NCBI RefSeq assembly: GCF_034314045.1
Contig: NZ_JAVIWL010000001.1
Location: 2,542,001 to 2,606,000, forward strand
Length of the DNA stretch: 64,000 bases
Source of the DNA: Glaciimonas sp. CA11.2
GTDB lineage: Bacteria; Pseudomonadota; Gammaproteobacteria; Burkholderiales; Burkholderiaceae_D
Reading direction: 5' to 3'
Numbering within the stretch: the stretch's first letter is position 1; each line of letters opens with the position of its first letter. The position numbers were made by a program, and so were the translations under genes. Of this stretch, positions 1-10,129 are shown in pieces. Under the pieces are notes generated by a model. That model was not told the origin of the DNA and did not search any database. It saw nothing but the letters and a program-made list of their open reading frames with translations.

Positions 1-129
1 ATGATATGCGGTAGTTGATAAGCCGCGTTCAAGTTGAAGCCGGTTCATCGCCGCGGCCAGATCCGGTGCAGTATCGGCAAGCGTGCCATCAAGGTCAAAA
101 AGAATCGCACGTGGTATTGGCAAAGGCAT
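1..129 (-). CDS. gph: Phosphoglycolate phosphatase, N-terminal 43 codons (cut by window edge)
   Basis: The reverse strand from 129 down to the edge is open and begins MPLPIPRAILFDLDGTLADT. This is the DxDGTxxDT nucleophile motif of the HAD hydrolase superfamily, followed by a run typical of the start of the cap domain. Gph removes the phosphate of 2-phosphoglycolate, which is formed when oxidised DNA 3' ends are repaired. Its position downstream of ubiG on the same strand matches the usual ubiG-gph pair of betaproteobacteria, so the family call is good; the exact substrate is inferred from that context. The gene is incomplete only because the window ends. Confidence 0.85.
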   Translation of the reverse strand, partial: MPLPIPRAILFDLDGTLADTAPDLAAAMNRLQLERGLSTTAYH

Positions 130-303
130 AAGATTTTGTGGAGATTATCGAAAAGTAGTTAGTACGACTGACGCTAAGGTATCCCCGCATAACGAATGGT
201 CATTGCATGGGTTATCTAAATCATTACAGCAAAGAGTTTCCGCCCGGAGTGAGGCGGAGGATAAGAATTGTGAGGTTGGCTGAAGACGTTGGTTTAAACA
301 ACG

Positions 304-1008
304 TCATTTTTCCGCTCGGGTGCAAGCAATCAGATAGTTGACGCTGATATCTTGATTGAGTGAATAGATGCGGGTAATCGGGTTATAGCTCATCCCTTTT
401 AGGCTATCCACCGTTAATCCAGCGTTGCGGGCAAACTGTGATAATTCGGCAGGCGTGATAAATTTTGCGTAGTCGTGCGTGCCTTTTGGCAGCATTCGTA
501 ATAGATATTCAGCACCGAGGATGGCGAAAAGATACGATTTTGGATTTCGGTTCAGGGTGGAGAAGAATACTTTGCCACCAGGTTTCACCAAAGTAGAGCA
601 AGCCCTGACAATGGATGCCGGATCGGGCACGTGCTCCAGCATTTCCATGCAGGTAACGATATCAAATTGACCCGCTTCACGCACTGCCAGGTCTTCGGCT
701 GCAATTTTTTCGTAATGCACTTGGACGCCGGATTCCAAGCCATGCAAATCAGCCACTTTGAGGGCTTTCTCTGATAAGTCGATCCCGGTGACAATGGCGC
801 CTTTTTTTGCCATTGATTCTGCCAGGATGCCGCCACCGCAGCCGATATCGAGGACTTTTTTTCCAGTAAGGGCGGCACGCGCGTTAATCCACTCAAGACG
901 GAGCGGATTGATTTCATGCAATGGGCGAAACTCAGCATCTGGATCCCACCAACGGTGAGCAAGATCGCTAAATTTTTGGACTTCTGATTGGTCAACGTTC
1001 ATAGACAT
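304..1008 (-). CDS. ubiG: Ubiquinone biosynthesis O-methyltransferase UbiG
   Basis: The 234-residue product is a class I SAM-dependent methyltransferase that carries out both O-methylation steps of ubiquinone synthesis. The SAM-binding glycine loop is [14 protein letters not shown] near residues 52-65. Post-I and motif III equivalents are visible ([12 protein letters not shown], then [11 protein letters not shown]), and the family-typical N-terminal [11 protein letters not shown] is present. Length equals the normal UbiG size. It lies 174 bp upstream of gph and downstream of ompA on the same strand. A short hairpin (285-291 with 299-305) overlaps the stop codon but has no T-run on this strand, so ubiG and gph may be cotranscribed. 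Confidence 0.95.
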   Translation of the reverse strand: MSMNVDQSEVQKFSDLAHRWWDPDAEFRPLHEINPLRLEWINARAALTGKKVLDIGCGGGILAESMAKKGAIVTGIDLSEKALKVADLHGLESGVQVHYEKIAAEDLAVREAGQFDIVTCMEMLEHVPDPASIVRACSTLVKPGGKVFFSTLNRNPKSYLFAILGAEYLLRMLPKGTHDYAKFITPAELSQFARNAGLTVDSLKGMSYNPITRIYSLNQDISVNYLIACTRAEK

Positions 1009-1343
1009 AATGATAGCTGGAATTAAGTAGTTTGCGGAATTCCTTTGGCTGGCAGTCTATTTTGTCTAAATCGCCATTTTGTGGGTGACTAAATGAAGCA
1101 TACATCTATCAGGAATCTGACGCAAAAATATGACGCAAGCGAGCAATCGCGAGGGGAAGGCAAAGCAAAGATGCACCATTGGATGTTATTACGGAATGTG
1201 AACGCCTGTAGATAATGTTAAAAGGCAATACGCACAAGTAATAACGGAGGGAGGTGTTGGAAATAAAAGTCAGACACAGAGTTGCAAAAAAGGACGAAAA
1301 AAAACCCTGCCGAAGCAAGGTTTTTTGATCGTGCTTAAATCGA
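1009..1343. other. ubiG-ompA intergenic region
   Basis: This 335-bp stretch separates ompA from ubiG, both on the minus strand. It holds the ompA terminator at its right end and presumably the ubiG promoter. An open frame that enters the stretch from ompA on the same strand is an out-of-frame shadow. I see no other gene. Confidence 0.6.
1297..1327 (-). terminator. Intrinsic terminator of ompA
   Basis: Read on the minus strand there is an 8-bp stem (AACCTTGC with GCAGGGTT, one mismatch) around a TTCG loop, followed by an uninterrupted T-run. It lies about 20 bp after the ompA stop codon. The A-run on the other side means it could also work in the opposite direction. Confidence 0.75.
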
Positions 1344-1976
1344 TTACTTGGATGTACCAACGACTTCGATTTCAACGCGACGGTTTTTAGCGCGGCCAGC
1401 AGCGGTCTTGTTATCAGCGACCGGTTGTGACTTGCCTTTACCTTCGGTGTAAACACGATTTGATTCAATACCTTTGTGAACCAAATATGCTTTTACAGCT
1501 TCAGCACGACGGATCGACAGTTTCTGGTTGTAAGCAACCGAACCGATAGAGTCAGTGTGACCGACAGCGATAATGACTTCCAGGTTCAATCCACCCAGTT
1601 TAGAAGTCAAATCGTCAAGCTTCGCTTTGCCTTCTGGCTTCAGGACAGCTTTGTCGAAGTCAAAGAACGCGTCAGCAGCGAAAGTAACTTTTTGTGAAGT
1701 TGGAGCAGCGGCGACTGGAGCAACTGGTGCCGGAGCTGGAGCAGGAACTGGAGCAGCTTGTGCTAATTCACCATCACAACCCGGTACTGAATCAGCAGGT
1801 GTCCAGTAGCCAGTGTGCCAGCACAGACCGTACGGATCACGAGCGATTGTGCCGCGCGCATCTTGTACATAAGCACTGGTAGGGGTTTTAGCTTGGATAT
1901 CTTTAATTTCCTGCGCGGAGGCAGTCAGTGCGACGACTGCGGACGCAGCGAAGACGAGTTTTGCTAATTTATTCAT
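1344..1976 (-). CDS. ompA: OmpA-family outer membrane protein
   Basis: The 210-residue protein has a signal peptide (MNKLAKLVFAASAVVALTASA, cleaved near residue 21), a short Cys-containing segment with GLCWHTGYW and GCDGELA, an Ala/Pro linker (PVPAPAPAPVAPVAAAP), and a C-terminal OmpA peptidoglycan-binding domain. Diagnostic motifs in that domain are FDFDKAVLKPEGKAKLDDL, GHTDSIGS, NQKLSIRRAEAVKAYL and GRAKNRRVEIEV. It anchors the outer membrane to peptidoglycan. No eight-stranded barrel precedes the OmpA domain, so this is the short, barrel-less type common in Burkholderiales. The start is preceded by GAGAGGAG. A terminator follows directly, so it is probably a monocistronic, strongly expressed gene. 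Confidence 0.9.
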   Translation of the reverse strand: MNKLAKLVFAASAVVALTASAQEIKDIQAKTPTSAYVQDARGTIARDPYGLCWHTGYWTPADSVPGCDGELAQAAPVPAPAPAPVAPVAAAPTSQKVTFAADAFFDFDKAVLKPEGKAKLDDLTSKLGGLNLEVIIAVGHTDSIGSVAYNQKLSIRRAEAVKAYLVHKGIESNRVYTEGKGKSQPVADNKTAAGRAKNRRVEIEVVGTSK

Positions 1977-2271
1977 GTTTCTCCTCTCGGTTGAGATATC
2001 CGCAGATTAACTGCGCAACTAATATACGACATCAAAAATTGGATAATACCACGTGGTTCGAGCTGTTACATGTGAAATTGGCTACATGCAATGGCACTAG
2101 GCATCATTCTGCCACAGGCTTCTATTGGTAGCTAAGTATGGCAAAAGCTAGCACCACGTTTTTCTCGCTTCGTTGTTTTCGCACAACATGCTAATTTGAA
2201 AACATCTCTGCGGACATCATCATATATTGGTTTTCAGAACTATACGAATTATTTATGACTGGAAGCTTGTT

Positions 2272-2946
2272 TTATTGCACTTTAATGACTACTCGTCGAT
2301 TGGGTGCCAGGCATTTCAACAGATTGCTGCGACTTGATTTTTCACTGCAAATCGTCACTGCCTGAGATTTTCCTGCACCTATGATGGTTATTCTGGTAAC
2401 AATTCCTTTGTTCTTTAGATAATTAGCTACGCTTTTTGCCCGTTGTTCAGATAATTGTTTGTTGTAGTTGTCTGTGCCGAGTCGGTCAGTATGTCCTGTT
2501 ATTGTTATAGCATTTATTATCCCGCAGTGACGTAATTGCGGCAGAACATCTTTGTCAATTTGCTCGCCAGCAGCAGGCTTGAGCGTACTTTTTCCGAAAG
2601 TAAATGTTTGGTCACCGTTGAGAATTGTAGAAAATTTGCACTGAATAGGGGCAATTGGCGGCTCTGTTGGTTCGGCTGTTGTTAGCTTGATCAGTTCAGG
2701 TGCCGTTGCTTTCATAATGGGCGGTGCGAGTTGTCCATCACAGCCGGTCATGGCGGCTTGATCGTCCCAATATCCAGAGCGCCAGCAAAGGCCAAATTGG
2801 CTACGTGCGATGGGACCGCGGTTGTCCTGAAGATAAGCGTTACCTGAAGGAGGCACTTGAATGTCGGCGCTCTGGGCAAACGCAATGGTTGGCGCAAAAT
2901 GAGAGGTGGCGCCTATTAATAGACTAAGCGCGAATACTTGACGCAT
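2272..2946 (-). CDS. Second OmpA-family protein, paralogue of the downstream ompA
   Basis: The 224-residue product has a signal peptide ending near AFA-Q and the same N-terminal module as its neighbour (YLQDNRGPIARSQFGLCW, then GYWD and GCDGQLAPP). It ends in an OmpA domain (FTFGKSTLKP, TGHTDRLGTDNYN, QRAKSVANYL). The peptidoglycan-binding end differs: a cysteine-containing insertion (VTICSEKSSRSNLLKCL) precedes the NRRVVIKV strand, and the linker lacks the Ala/Pro repeats. The shared N-terminal module next to the other copy points to tandem duplication and divergence. A role in cell-envelope anchoring is inferred from the domain. Confidence 0.85.
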   Translation of the reverse strand: MRQVFALSLLIGATSHFAPTIAFAQSADIQVPPSGNAYLQDNRGPIARSQFGLCWRSGYWDDQAAMTGCDGQLAPPIMKATAPELIKLTTAEPTEPPIAPIQCKFSTILNGDQTFTFGKSTLKPAAGEQIDKDVLPQLRHCGIINAITITGHTDRLGTDNYNKQLSEQRAKSVANYLKNKGIVTRITIIGAGKSQAVTICSEKSSRSNLLKCLAPNRRVVIKVQ

Positions 2947-3416
2947 AAATATGTTCCTGAGCGAAATGGCGGTTGTGACATTGTTTCGGACTTTGGTAAC
3001 GGTGTTCTGCGCTCAATGGAACGAAATGAGACTTGGCGCAAACGCCGACCTAAAGGTAGCTACTAAAAAGTGAAAAGATGGTGGTGCTGAGGGTGATACC
3101 AAAAATAAGCGGACATGATGATTAATTTGATGGGCGTGATGATTTTGATGGGTTGCATTTAAGCATATTTATTGTGGGCAATACATCCATTTAGCGTGTT
3201 ATGTCTAACTGCTGACTTTGGGAAAAGCCGAACAGCGAGCGTCACGTGCTAAAATCACGCGTCTTAATGTGAACCTTTGGCTGCATTCCCGGCTGAACTT
3301 GATGATTCTTAGTGAATCCATCAAAGTCACCCGATAGTTATTAAAAAGGAATGCCAGACCATGGTCAGCTTTTATCCGTGATCTATCAACCTAAGTAAAG
3401 ACTCGCCGACTCGCTA
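2947..3416. promoter_or_regulatory. Divergent region between the OmpA paralogue and gyrA, with a candidate gyrA promoter
   Basis: This 470-bp region separates the minus-strand OmpA paralogue from gyrA. An extended -10 (TG-C-TAAAAT) at 3247-3255 is the best promoter candidate for gyrA. A small imperfect hairpin (GATTC at 3304-3308 with GAATC at 3314-3318) lies in the leader. No credible coding frame is present. Confidence 0.35.
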
Positions 3417-6128
3417 ATGGATCAATTCGCTAAAGAAACAATACCGATTTCCCTCGAAGACGAAATGCGCAAGAGCTACCTCGATTACGCTATGAGCGTC
3501 ATCGTTGGGCGTGCGCTGCCCGATGTACGCGACGGCCTCAAGCCGGTGCATCGTCGGGTTTTGTTTGCCATGCATGAAATGAATAATGTCTGGAACCGTC
3601 CCTACGTGAAATGTGCGCGTGTGGTCGGTGAAGTCATGGGTAAATATCACCCGCATGGCGATCAATCGATTTACGACACCCTGGTGCGTATGGCCCAGAG
3701 CTTTTCCCTGCGCTATATGCTGGTTGATGGGCAAGGTAACTTCGGTTCCATCGACGGTGATGGCGCTGCTGCGATGCGTTACACCGAGTGCCGACTAGAC
3801 AAAATAGCCAGCGAAATTTTGGCAGATATCGATAAAGATACTGTTGATTTCGTCCCTAACTATGATGGCAAGGAAAAAGAACCATCGGTATTGCCGACGC
3901 GGATTCCCAACCTGTTGATCAATGGTTCGTCTGGTATTGCCGTAGGTATGGCGACCAATATTCCGCCGCACAACATTACCGAAGTCATCAACGGTGCGCT
4001 GCATGTATTGCGCAATCCCGGTGTGACCATTGATGAACTGATCGAAATTATTCCAGCACCGGACTTTCCGACCGCCGGAATTATTTACGGCGTTACTGGC
4101 GTGCGCGATGGTTATCGCACAGGCCGTGGCCGCGTGGTAATGCGTGCCAAGACGCACTTTGAAGAATACGGTCGCGAAGGCAGGACTGCGATCATCGTCG
4201 ACGAGCTGCCGTATCAGGTTAACAAGAAGGCGTTGCTGGAACGCATCGCTGAATTGGTCCGCGACAAAAAGCTCGAAGGTATTTCTGACCTGCGTGATGA
4301 GTCCGACAAGTCAGGTATGCGCGTCGTGATCGAACTCAAGCGCGGTGAAGTCGCTGAAGTCGTACTTAATAACCTGTACAAGCAAACGCAGTTGCAAGAC
4401 ACGTTTGGCATGAACATGGTGGCGCTGGTTGATGGTCAGCCGAAACTTCTGAACCTGAAGCAAATGCTGGAATGCTTTCTCTCGCATCGTCGCGAAGTGG
4501 TCACGCGCCGTACCGTTTTTGAGTTGCGTAAGGCCCGTGAGCGTGGCCATGTATTGGAAGGTTTGGCAGTCGCATTAGCCAACATCGATGATTTCATCGC
4601 TATCATCAAGGCAGCGCCGACGCCACCAGTGGCGAAAGCTGGCTTGATGGAGCGCTCATGGGATTCATCGGTAGTGCGCGATATGTTGCAACGGACCGGT
4701 GCAGAAAATACGGCTGGTATTAACGCATTCCGTCCCGAAAATTTACCTGTGCATTACGGTATTCAAACTGATGGCTTGTATAAGCTGTCGGACGATCAGG
4801 CGCAAGAAATTCTGCAAATGCGTTTGCAACGTCTGACTGGCCTGGAGCAAGACAAGATCGTCAACGAGTACAAAGATGTGATGATTACTATCGCTGACTT
4901 ACTCGATATTTTGGCGAATCCAGAGCGCGTTACCGTCATCATTACTGACGAAATGAACGCAGCCAAAAATGAATACGGCATTGGTAACAAAGACGAGCGT
5001 CGTTCGCAGATTGAGTTGAATCCAACTGATCTCGGCACTGAAGATCTGATCACGCCGCAAGATATGGTGGTGACGTTGTCGCACACCGGTTACATGAAAT
5101 CACAACCGGTTTCTGAGTATCGCGCGCAAAAGCGTGGCGGCCGCGGCAAGCAGGCAATGGCAACCAAAGAGGATGACTGGATTGATCAGTTGTTCGTCGG
5201 CAATACGCACGATTACATCTTATGCTTTAGTAACCGTGGTCGTTTGTATTGGCTGAAAATTTGGGAAGTGCCACAAGGTTCGCGCAATTCACGCGGCAAG
5301 CCGATTGTAAATATGTTCCCGTTGCAAGATGGTGAAAAAATCACTGTTGTATTGCCGTTGTCGGGCGATAACCGGACTTTCCCGGAAGATCGTTACATTT
5401 TTATGTCGACTAGCCTTGGCACAGTCAAAAAGACGCCGCTATCCGACTTTAGCAATCCGCGTAAAGCAGGAATTATTGCGGTGGATCTGGACGAGGGCGA
5501 TTTCTTGATTGGCGCAGCGCTGACTGACGGTCAACACGATGTCATGTTGTTCTCGGACTCCGGCAAAGCAGTGCGTTTTGACGAAAATGATGTGCGCCCG
5601 ATGGGTCGTACCGCCCGTGGTGTGCGCGGTATGAATCTGGAAGATGGACAACAAGTTATCGCCTTGCTGGTTGCTGAAAACGAACAACAATCGGTCTTGA
5701 CCGCGACGGAAAACGGTTACGGCAAACGTACTCCGATTACTGAGTACACGCGTCATGGTCGTGGAACCAAGGGAATGATCGCGATTCAGACTAGCGAGCG
5801 CAACGGTAAAGTTGTTGCCGCTACGCTGGTTGAGCCTAGCGATGAAATCATTCTGATCACAACCGGTGGCGTACTAATCCGCACGCGGGTTGCTGAGATT
5901 CGTGAAATGGGACGCGCGACGCAAGGCGTTACCCTGATCGCAGTCGAAGACGGCACTAAGCTGAGCGGTTTGCAGCGGGTAATGGAAAGTGACGTTGAAG
6001 AGAGTATTACGGAAGAAGGCGCAACAGCTGATGGTTCGCCGGAAGCGCAAGCACCTTCTGCTCCTGACGTTGCAGGTGATAATGTTGCTGGTGACAGCGA
6101 TGAAAGCGGTCCTGCCGATCCTGCGTAA
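3417..6128 (+). CDS. gyrA: DNA gyrase subunit A
   Basis: The 903-residue protein is the DNA-cleaving subunit of gyrase and, with GyrB, introduces negative supercoils. The active-site tyrosine is Tyr122 (AAAMRYTE), matching E. coli numbering exactly. The quinolone-resistance region reads [17 protein letters not shown], so the residue at position 83 is Gln rather than Ser or Thr, while Asp87 is kept. The GyrA box is intact (QKRGGRG, near residue 565), which identifies gyrase rather than topoisomerase IV. The C-terminal beta-pinwheel is complete and ends in an acidic Ala/Gly/Asp-rich tail. A long stem-loop follows the stop codon. Family assignment is certain. Confidence 0.98.
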   Translation: MDQFAKETIPISLEDEMRKSYLDYAMSVIVGRALPDVRDGLKPVHRRVLFAMHEMNNVWNRPYVKCARVVGEVMGKYHPHGDQSIYDTLVRMAQSFSLRYMLVDGQGNFGSIDGDGAAAMRYTECRLDKIASEILADIDKDTVDFVPNYDGKEKEPSVLPTRIPNLLINGSSGIAVGMATNIPPHNITEVINGALHVLRNPGVTIDELIEIIPAPDFPTAGIIYGVTGVRDGYRTGRGRVVMRAKTHFEEYGREGRTAIIVDELPYQVNKKALLERIAELVRDKKLEGISDLRDESDKSGMRVVIELKRGEVAEVVLNNLYKQTQLQDTFGMNMVALVDGQPKLLNLKQMLECFLSHRREVVTRRTVFELRKARERGHVLEGLAVALANIDDFIAIIKAAPTPPVAKAGLMERSWDSSVVRDMLQRTGAENTAGINAFRPENLPVHYGIQTDGLYKLSDDQAQEILQMRLQRLTGLEQDKIVNEYKDVMITIADLLDILANPERVTVIITDEMNAAKNEYGIGNKDERRSQIELNPTDLGTEDLITPQDMVVTLSHTGYMKSQPVSEYRAQKRGGRGKQAMATKEDDWIDQLFVGNTHDYILCFSNRGRLYWLKIWEVPQGSRNSRGKPIVNMFPLQDGEKITVVLPLSGDNRTFPEDRYIFMSTSLGTVKKTPLSDFSNPRKAGIIAVDLDEGDFLIGAALTDGQHDVMLFSDSGKAVRFDENDVRPMGRTARGVRGMNLEDGQQVIALLVAENEQQSVLTATENGYGKRTPITEYTRHGRGTKGMIAIQTSERNGKVVAATLVEPSDEIILITTGGVLIRTRVAEIREMGRATQGVTLIAVEDGTKLSGLQRVMESDVEESITEEGATADGSPEAQAPSAPDVAGDNVAGDSDESGPADPA

Positions 6129-6137
6129 TTTTCGTTA

Positions 6138-6191
6138 GAAAATCCGGTCAATCAGGAGAATGCTTCTCTTACTTGACCGGATTGTTGTTTG
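6138..6191 (+). terminator. Stem-loop after gyrA, probable terminator
   Basis: An 11-bp perfect stem (6140-6150 with 6173-6183, AATCCGGTCAA against TTGACCGGATT) encloses a second small hairpin (GAGAA-TGC-TTCTC). It is followed by a T-rich but interrupted stretch (ATTGTTGTTTG). It is very likely the gyrA terminator, although the T-run is not ideal. Confidence 0.65.
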
Positions 6192-6316
6192 GGAGAGTTG
6201 GATCATCACGGTGGTGTGCGTGGTGAAGATACCTCTTCGGTTGCTTGTACTTCTTCTGCAGTTTATTAAATTTTTCAAAATCTCGCTGTCCCCAGCTTCC
6301 CTTGCCGAGTGTCAAC

Positions 6317-7438
6317 ATGCCTATTTATAATTTTTCTGCTGGTCCTGCTGTATTGCCTAAAGAAGTGCTACAACAAGCTGCTGCAGAAATGTTGGATTGG
6401 CACGGTAGCGGCATGTCGGTCATGGAAATGAGTCATCGCGGCAGCGAATTTATGTCGATACTGAACGCCGCGCAACGCGATTTTCGCGAACTGCTGGCCG
6501 TTCCTGATAACTATAAAATCTTGTTTCTCCAAGGTGGTGCCATCGCCGAAAATGCGATCATCCCAATGAATCTGGCTGCACGTCTGAGCGCGGATAACTT
6601 ACTCCCCGGAACTGCCGATTACATCAATACCGGATCTTGGTCGACTAAGTCGATCAAGGAGGCCAAGCGTTATTGCGAGGTCAATGTGGCGGCGTCATCA
6701 GAGTCGCAACAATTTGCACAGATTCCGCCGCGCGCGAGCTGGAAATTGTCGCAAGACGCTGCCTATGTACATATTTGCACCAACGAAACTATTGATGGTG
6801 TCGAATATCAATTTACCCCTGATGTCAGGGTAGAAACCAACGGTGCGCCATTGGTGGCGGATATGTCGTCACATATTTTGTCGCGTGTGGTGGATGTCTC
6901 AAAATACGGTGTGATCTATGGTGGCGCGCAAAAAAATATCGGTCCAGCCGGTTTAACCATCGTGATAGTACGTGAAGATTTGCTCGGTCACGCAATGCCG
7001 GGTTGTCCCTCCGCTTTCGACTGGAAAATCGTTGCCGACAATGATTCCATGTACAACACGCCACCGACTTACGCGATTTATATCGCTGGTCTGGTATTTC
7101 AGTGGCTCAAGCAGCAAGGTGGCGTGGCAGCAATGGAGCAGCGTAATATCGCTAAAGCTGGTTTGTTGTACGACTATCTGGATTCAACCAGTTTTTACCA
7201 AACCAAGATTGCGCCAGATTGCCGGTCGCGTATGAACGTTCCATTCTTTTTACAGGACGAGTCTCGTAACGACGAGTTCCTGATCGGCGCAAAAGAACGG
7301 GGTTTGGTGCAGCTCAAAGGACACAAATCGGTCGGTGGAATGCGCGCCTCGATTTACAATGCGATGCCAATCGCGGGCGTAGAAGCGTTGGTCGCTTATT
7401 TGAAAGAGTTCGAAAAACGGGCTGAGCCGACCAAATAA
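6317..7438 (+). CDS. serC: Phosphoserine aminotransferase
   Basis: The 373-residue PLP enzyme converts 3-phosphohydroxypyruvate to phosphoserine in serine synthesis and also acts in pyridoxal phosphate synthesis. The ATG at 6317 is chosen because the protein then begins [18 protein letters not shown], the conserved SerC N-terminus. The 24 upstream codons of the longer open frame do not look like SerC. The PLP lysine is Lys206 in [12 protein letters not shown]. It is the first gene of the serC-pheA-hisC-tyrA-aroA cluster that links serine and aromatic amino acid synthesis. A 308-bp gap before pheA suggests a second internal promoter. Confidence 0.95.
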   Translation: MPIYNFSAGPAVLPKEVLQQAAAEMLDWHGSGMSVMEMSHRGSEFMSILNAAQRDFRELLAVPDNYKILFLQGGAIAENAIIPMNLAARLSADNLLPGTADYINTGSWSTKSIKEAKRYCEVNVAASSESQQFAQIPPRASWKLSQDAAYVHICTNETIDGVEYQFTPDVRVETNGAPLVADMSSHILSRVVDVSKYGVIYGGAQKNIGPAGLTIVIVREDLLGHAMPGCPSAFDWKIVADNDSMYNTPPTYAIYIAGLVFQWLKQQGGVAAMEQRNIAKAGLLYDYLDSTSFYQTKIAPDCRSRMNVPFFLQDESRNDEFLIGAKERGLVQLKGHKSVGGMRASIYNAMPIAGVEALVAYLKEFEKRAEPTK

Positions 7439-7746
7439 CGACTAAAGTGAAAGTGCATGACAATTGGGTTAGTTAAACGGTAAGCTTAGTGTTGGCCCAA
7501 AGCAGCGGACGAGGCAAATAGCACCTCAATCTCTCGGTCGACATGAACCTAAGCCACATGCTCCAATTCTGGCAATCAAAACTTTGACAGCATTTTAGTC
7601 GTTTTAATAAAGCGTCAGAAATGACATTAGGAACTTCAGAGCAAAAACGAAGCAAAAACAGAGTAGCAATGCGGTAATAGCACAGCAAAGCAGGCAAGAA
7701 ACCGATTCCGCAATAAAGACGCAAGAAAGCGACGCGACCGACCACC
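7439..7746. promoter_or_regulatory. serC-pheA intergenic region with a weak candidate promoter
   Basis: The 308-bp stretch has a TTGACA box at 7584-7589 followed about 15-17 bp later by AT-rich TAATAAA, a possible promoter for pheA and the genes after it. The minus strand has an open frame running into pheA, which I read as a shadow. I see no Phe-rich leader peptide or attenuator. Confidence 0.3.
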
Positions 7747-8820
7747 ATGATCCAGCAAAAACTTCTACCGCTACGCCAGAAAATTGACGACATTGACGCG
7801 CAAATTCTGGTGCTGTTAAACAGTCGTGCCCAGTTGGCGCAAGAAGTAGGGCATGTAAAAGCTGAAACCAACGCCCCCGTGTTTCGACCGGAGCGTGAGG
7901 CACAGGTATTGCGCAGTGTCGCGGACCGCAATCCGGGCCCTTTGCAATCGGGCGATGTGCAAACGATTTTTCGGGAAATAATGTCGGCATGCCGAGCGCT
8001 GGAAAAGCGCGTCACGGTCGCCTATCTTGGACCAGCTGGCACGTTTAGCGAGCAAGCTGTATATCAGCAGTTCGGGCATGCGGTTGACGGCTTGGCCTGT
8101 GCGTCGATTGACGAAGTGTTCCGTGCTGCGGAATCAGGAACAGCGGATTTTGGCGTAGTACCGATTGAAAATTCATCCGAAGGCGTTATCAACCGGACGC
8201 TCGACTTGCTTTTGCAAACGACATTGCGGATTAGCGGCGAAGTGGCTATTCCGGTGCATCACAGCTTGATGACCAAAGACGGAACCACAGATCACGTCAC
8301 GCGGATTTGCGCACATTCGCAGGCGCTGGCGCAGTGCAACGCATGGCTCAATCAGCATTATCCGAATATTGAGCGGCTCGCGGTGGCGTCGAATGCTGAA
8401 GCGGCCCGCATGGCGAGTGAAGATCCGACGGTGGCCGGAATTGCTGGTGAGATTGCTGCGCAGACTTATGGTTTGCAAATTGTCAGCGCGCATATTCAGG
8501 ATGATCCGCACAACCGTACACGTTTTGCAGTGGTTGGCCGACTACACACAACCCCGAGTGGCAAGGATCAAACTTCGTTGGTGTTGTCGGTACCAAACAA
8601 AGCCGGTGCGGTGTACAGCCTGTTGTCGCCACTTGCAAGTCATGGAGTATCGATGAGTCGTTTTGAGTCGCGACCAGCGCGCATGGGTGCATGGGAATAT
8701 TATTTTTATGTTGATGTCGAGGGCCACGAGCAGGACGAAAAAGTGGCCAAGGCACTGACCGAACTTAAGCAAAATGCGGCTTTTTTCAAGTTGCTCGGAT
8801 CATATCCGCTGAGTCTTTAG
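7747..8820 (+). CDS. pheA: Bifunctional chorismate mutase / prephenate dehydratase (P-protein)
   Basis: The 357-residue enzyme converts chorismate to prephenate and then to phenylpyruvate for phenylalanine synthesis. Residues 1-85 form the AroQ chorismate mutase domain (LRQKIDDIDAQILVLLNSRAQLAQ). From about residue 90 the prephenate dehydratase domain shows VAYLGPAGTFSEQAV, GVVPIENSSEGVINRTLDLL and the TRF motif in NRTRFAVVGR. The C-terminal ACT domain contains the Phe-binding ESRP motif (SRFESRPARMGAWEYYF), so allosteric feedback by phenylalanine is expected. The ATG has no clear Shine-Dalgarno sequence. Confidence 0.95.
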   Translation: MIQQKLLPLRQKIDDIDAQILVLLNSRAQLAQEVGHVKAETNAPVFRPEREAQVLRSVADRNPGPLQSGDVQTIFREIMSACRALEKRVTVAYLGPAGTFSEQAVYQQFGHAVDGLACASIDEVFRAAESGTADFGVVPIENSSEGVINRTLDLLLQTTLRISGEVAIPVHHSLMTKDGTTDHVTRICAHSQALAQCNAWLNQHYPNIERLAVASNAEAARMASEDPTVAGIAGEIAAQTYGLQIVSAHIQDDPHNRTRFAVVGRLHTTPSGKDQTSLVLSVPNKAGAVYSLLSPLASHGVSMSRFESRPARMGAWEYYFYVDVEGHEQDEKVAKALTELKQNAAFFKLLGSYPLSL

Positions 8821-8966
8821 CGTTTGATTTTATTACTGACTTTGTGCCTGACTTCGCTGCTCGTATTGAATGATCAGTGGCGAAGGCTAAAGGCTGAGAC
8901 TGTCATGGCTTGCGCCACGCAATACAATGACTGAAAATTTACTACTATTTTTATAGAAAGTGCACG

Positions 8967-10073
8967 ATGTCGATTCAATTAGGGCCAGATTACGTTCGTG
9001 CCATCGCGCCTTACCAAGGTGGCAAACCAATAGCTGAAGTTGCGCGCGAGTTCGGGCTTGATGAAGCGAAGATCATTAAGCTAGCTTCTAATGAAAATCC
9101 GCTGGGTATGCCGGAATCTGCCAAATTGGCCATGCAAGCAGCGGTCGCTGATATTGGCCGCTATCCGGATGCTAACGGGTTTGAATTGAAGGCCGCTATT
9201 ACGGCCAAATATGATGTACCAGCAGAGTGGATTACGCTGGGTAATGGCAGTAACGATATTCTTGAACTTGCTACCCATGCGTTTGTGCAGCCGGGTCAAG
9301 CCGCAATGTATGCCGAGTATTCCTTTCTCGTGTACGCGCTGGCGACTCAGGCGGTCGGCGCGCGTGCGATTGTGGTGGCTGCTAAAGATTTCGGTCACGA
9401 TCTGCTGGCGATGGCGGCGGCGATTACGGATGACACGCGTTTGATTTTTATCGCGAATCCGAACAATCCAACCGGAACCTTTATTCCGGCAGCGGAACTT
9501 GAGGCTTTCTTGCAGCAAGTACCTGCCCATATCGTGGTCGTTCTGGATGAGGCATATAACGAATACTTACCGCCGGAATTGCAATACGAATCAATTGCCT
9601 GGGTGCGTCAATACCCGAATTTATTAGTCTCACGCACGATGTCGAAAGCGTATGGACTTGCGGGGTTGCGTATCGGTTTTGGCATTGCACAACCTGCGAT
9701 CACCGATTTGCTGAATCGTATTCGTCAGCCGTTCAATGTCAATTCGTTGGCACAGGCGGCAGCCGTTGCAGCGCTGAACGATAAACCATTCTTGCAACGC
9801 AGCGCAGAAATTAATGCCGCTGGGTACGCGCAGTTGACAGCCGCGTTTGACGATCTGAAACTGAGTTACGTGCCATCGTTCGGTAATTTCGTGATGGTTA
9901 AAGTGGGTGACGATGTTGACGCCGGTTCACGTGTCAATATGGCTTTGTTGAAGCAGGGCATCATCGTTCGGCCGGTGGGAAATTATGGCTTGCCGCAATG
10001 GTTACGGATCACAATAGGATTGCCGCATGAAAATGCTGCTTTTATCGCAGCGCTAAAGTCCTTGTTAGCTTGA
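8967..10073 (+). CDS. hisC: Histidinol-phosphate / aromatic aminotransferase (HisC2 type)
   Basis: The 368-residue fold-type I PLP enzyme has the PLP lysine at Lys227 in SRTMSKAYGLAGLRIG, the ANPNNPTG loop and VVLDEAYNEY. The sequence places it in the HisC family. Its position between pheA and tyrA, away from any his genes, suggests that its main job is transamination of phenylpyruvate and 4-hydroxyphenylpyruvate or prephenate, as described for the broad-specificity homologues in this supraoperon. Which substrate dominates cannot be read from sequence. A GAAAG box precedes the ATG. Confidence 0.9.
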   Translation: MSIQLGPDYVRAIAPYQGGKPIAEVAREFGLDEAKIIKLASNENPLGMPESAKLAMQAAVADIGRYPDANGFELKAAITAKYDVPAEWITLGNGSNDILELATHAFVQPGQAAMYAEYSFLVYALATQAVGARAIVVAAKDFGHDLLAMAAAITDDTRLIFIANPNNPTGTFIPAAELEAFLQQVPAHIVVVLDEAYNEYLPPELQYESIAWVRQYPNLLVSRTMSKAYGLAGLRIGFGIAQPAITDLLNRIRQPFNVNSLAQAAAVAALNDKPFLQRSAEINAAGYAQLTAAFDDLKLSYVPSFGNFVMVKVGDDVDAGSRVNMALLKQGIIVRPVGNYGLPQWLRITIGLPHENAAFIAALKSLLA

Positions 10074-10129
10074 TGTAATCGGGACGGTTGTCACTTTATC
10101 TTTTTTCCATTCCTGTCGAAGCCTTCATC

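Noticed and set aside
585..995. A 136-codon minus-strand frame within ubiG
   Set aside because: It is the out-of-frame reading of ubiG. The ubiG frame itself is complete, so no frameshift is needed.
7473..8015. Minus-strand frames of 128-180 codons around the start of pheA
   Set aside because: They overlap the well-defined chorismate mutase domain and resemble no family, so they are shadows.
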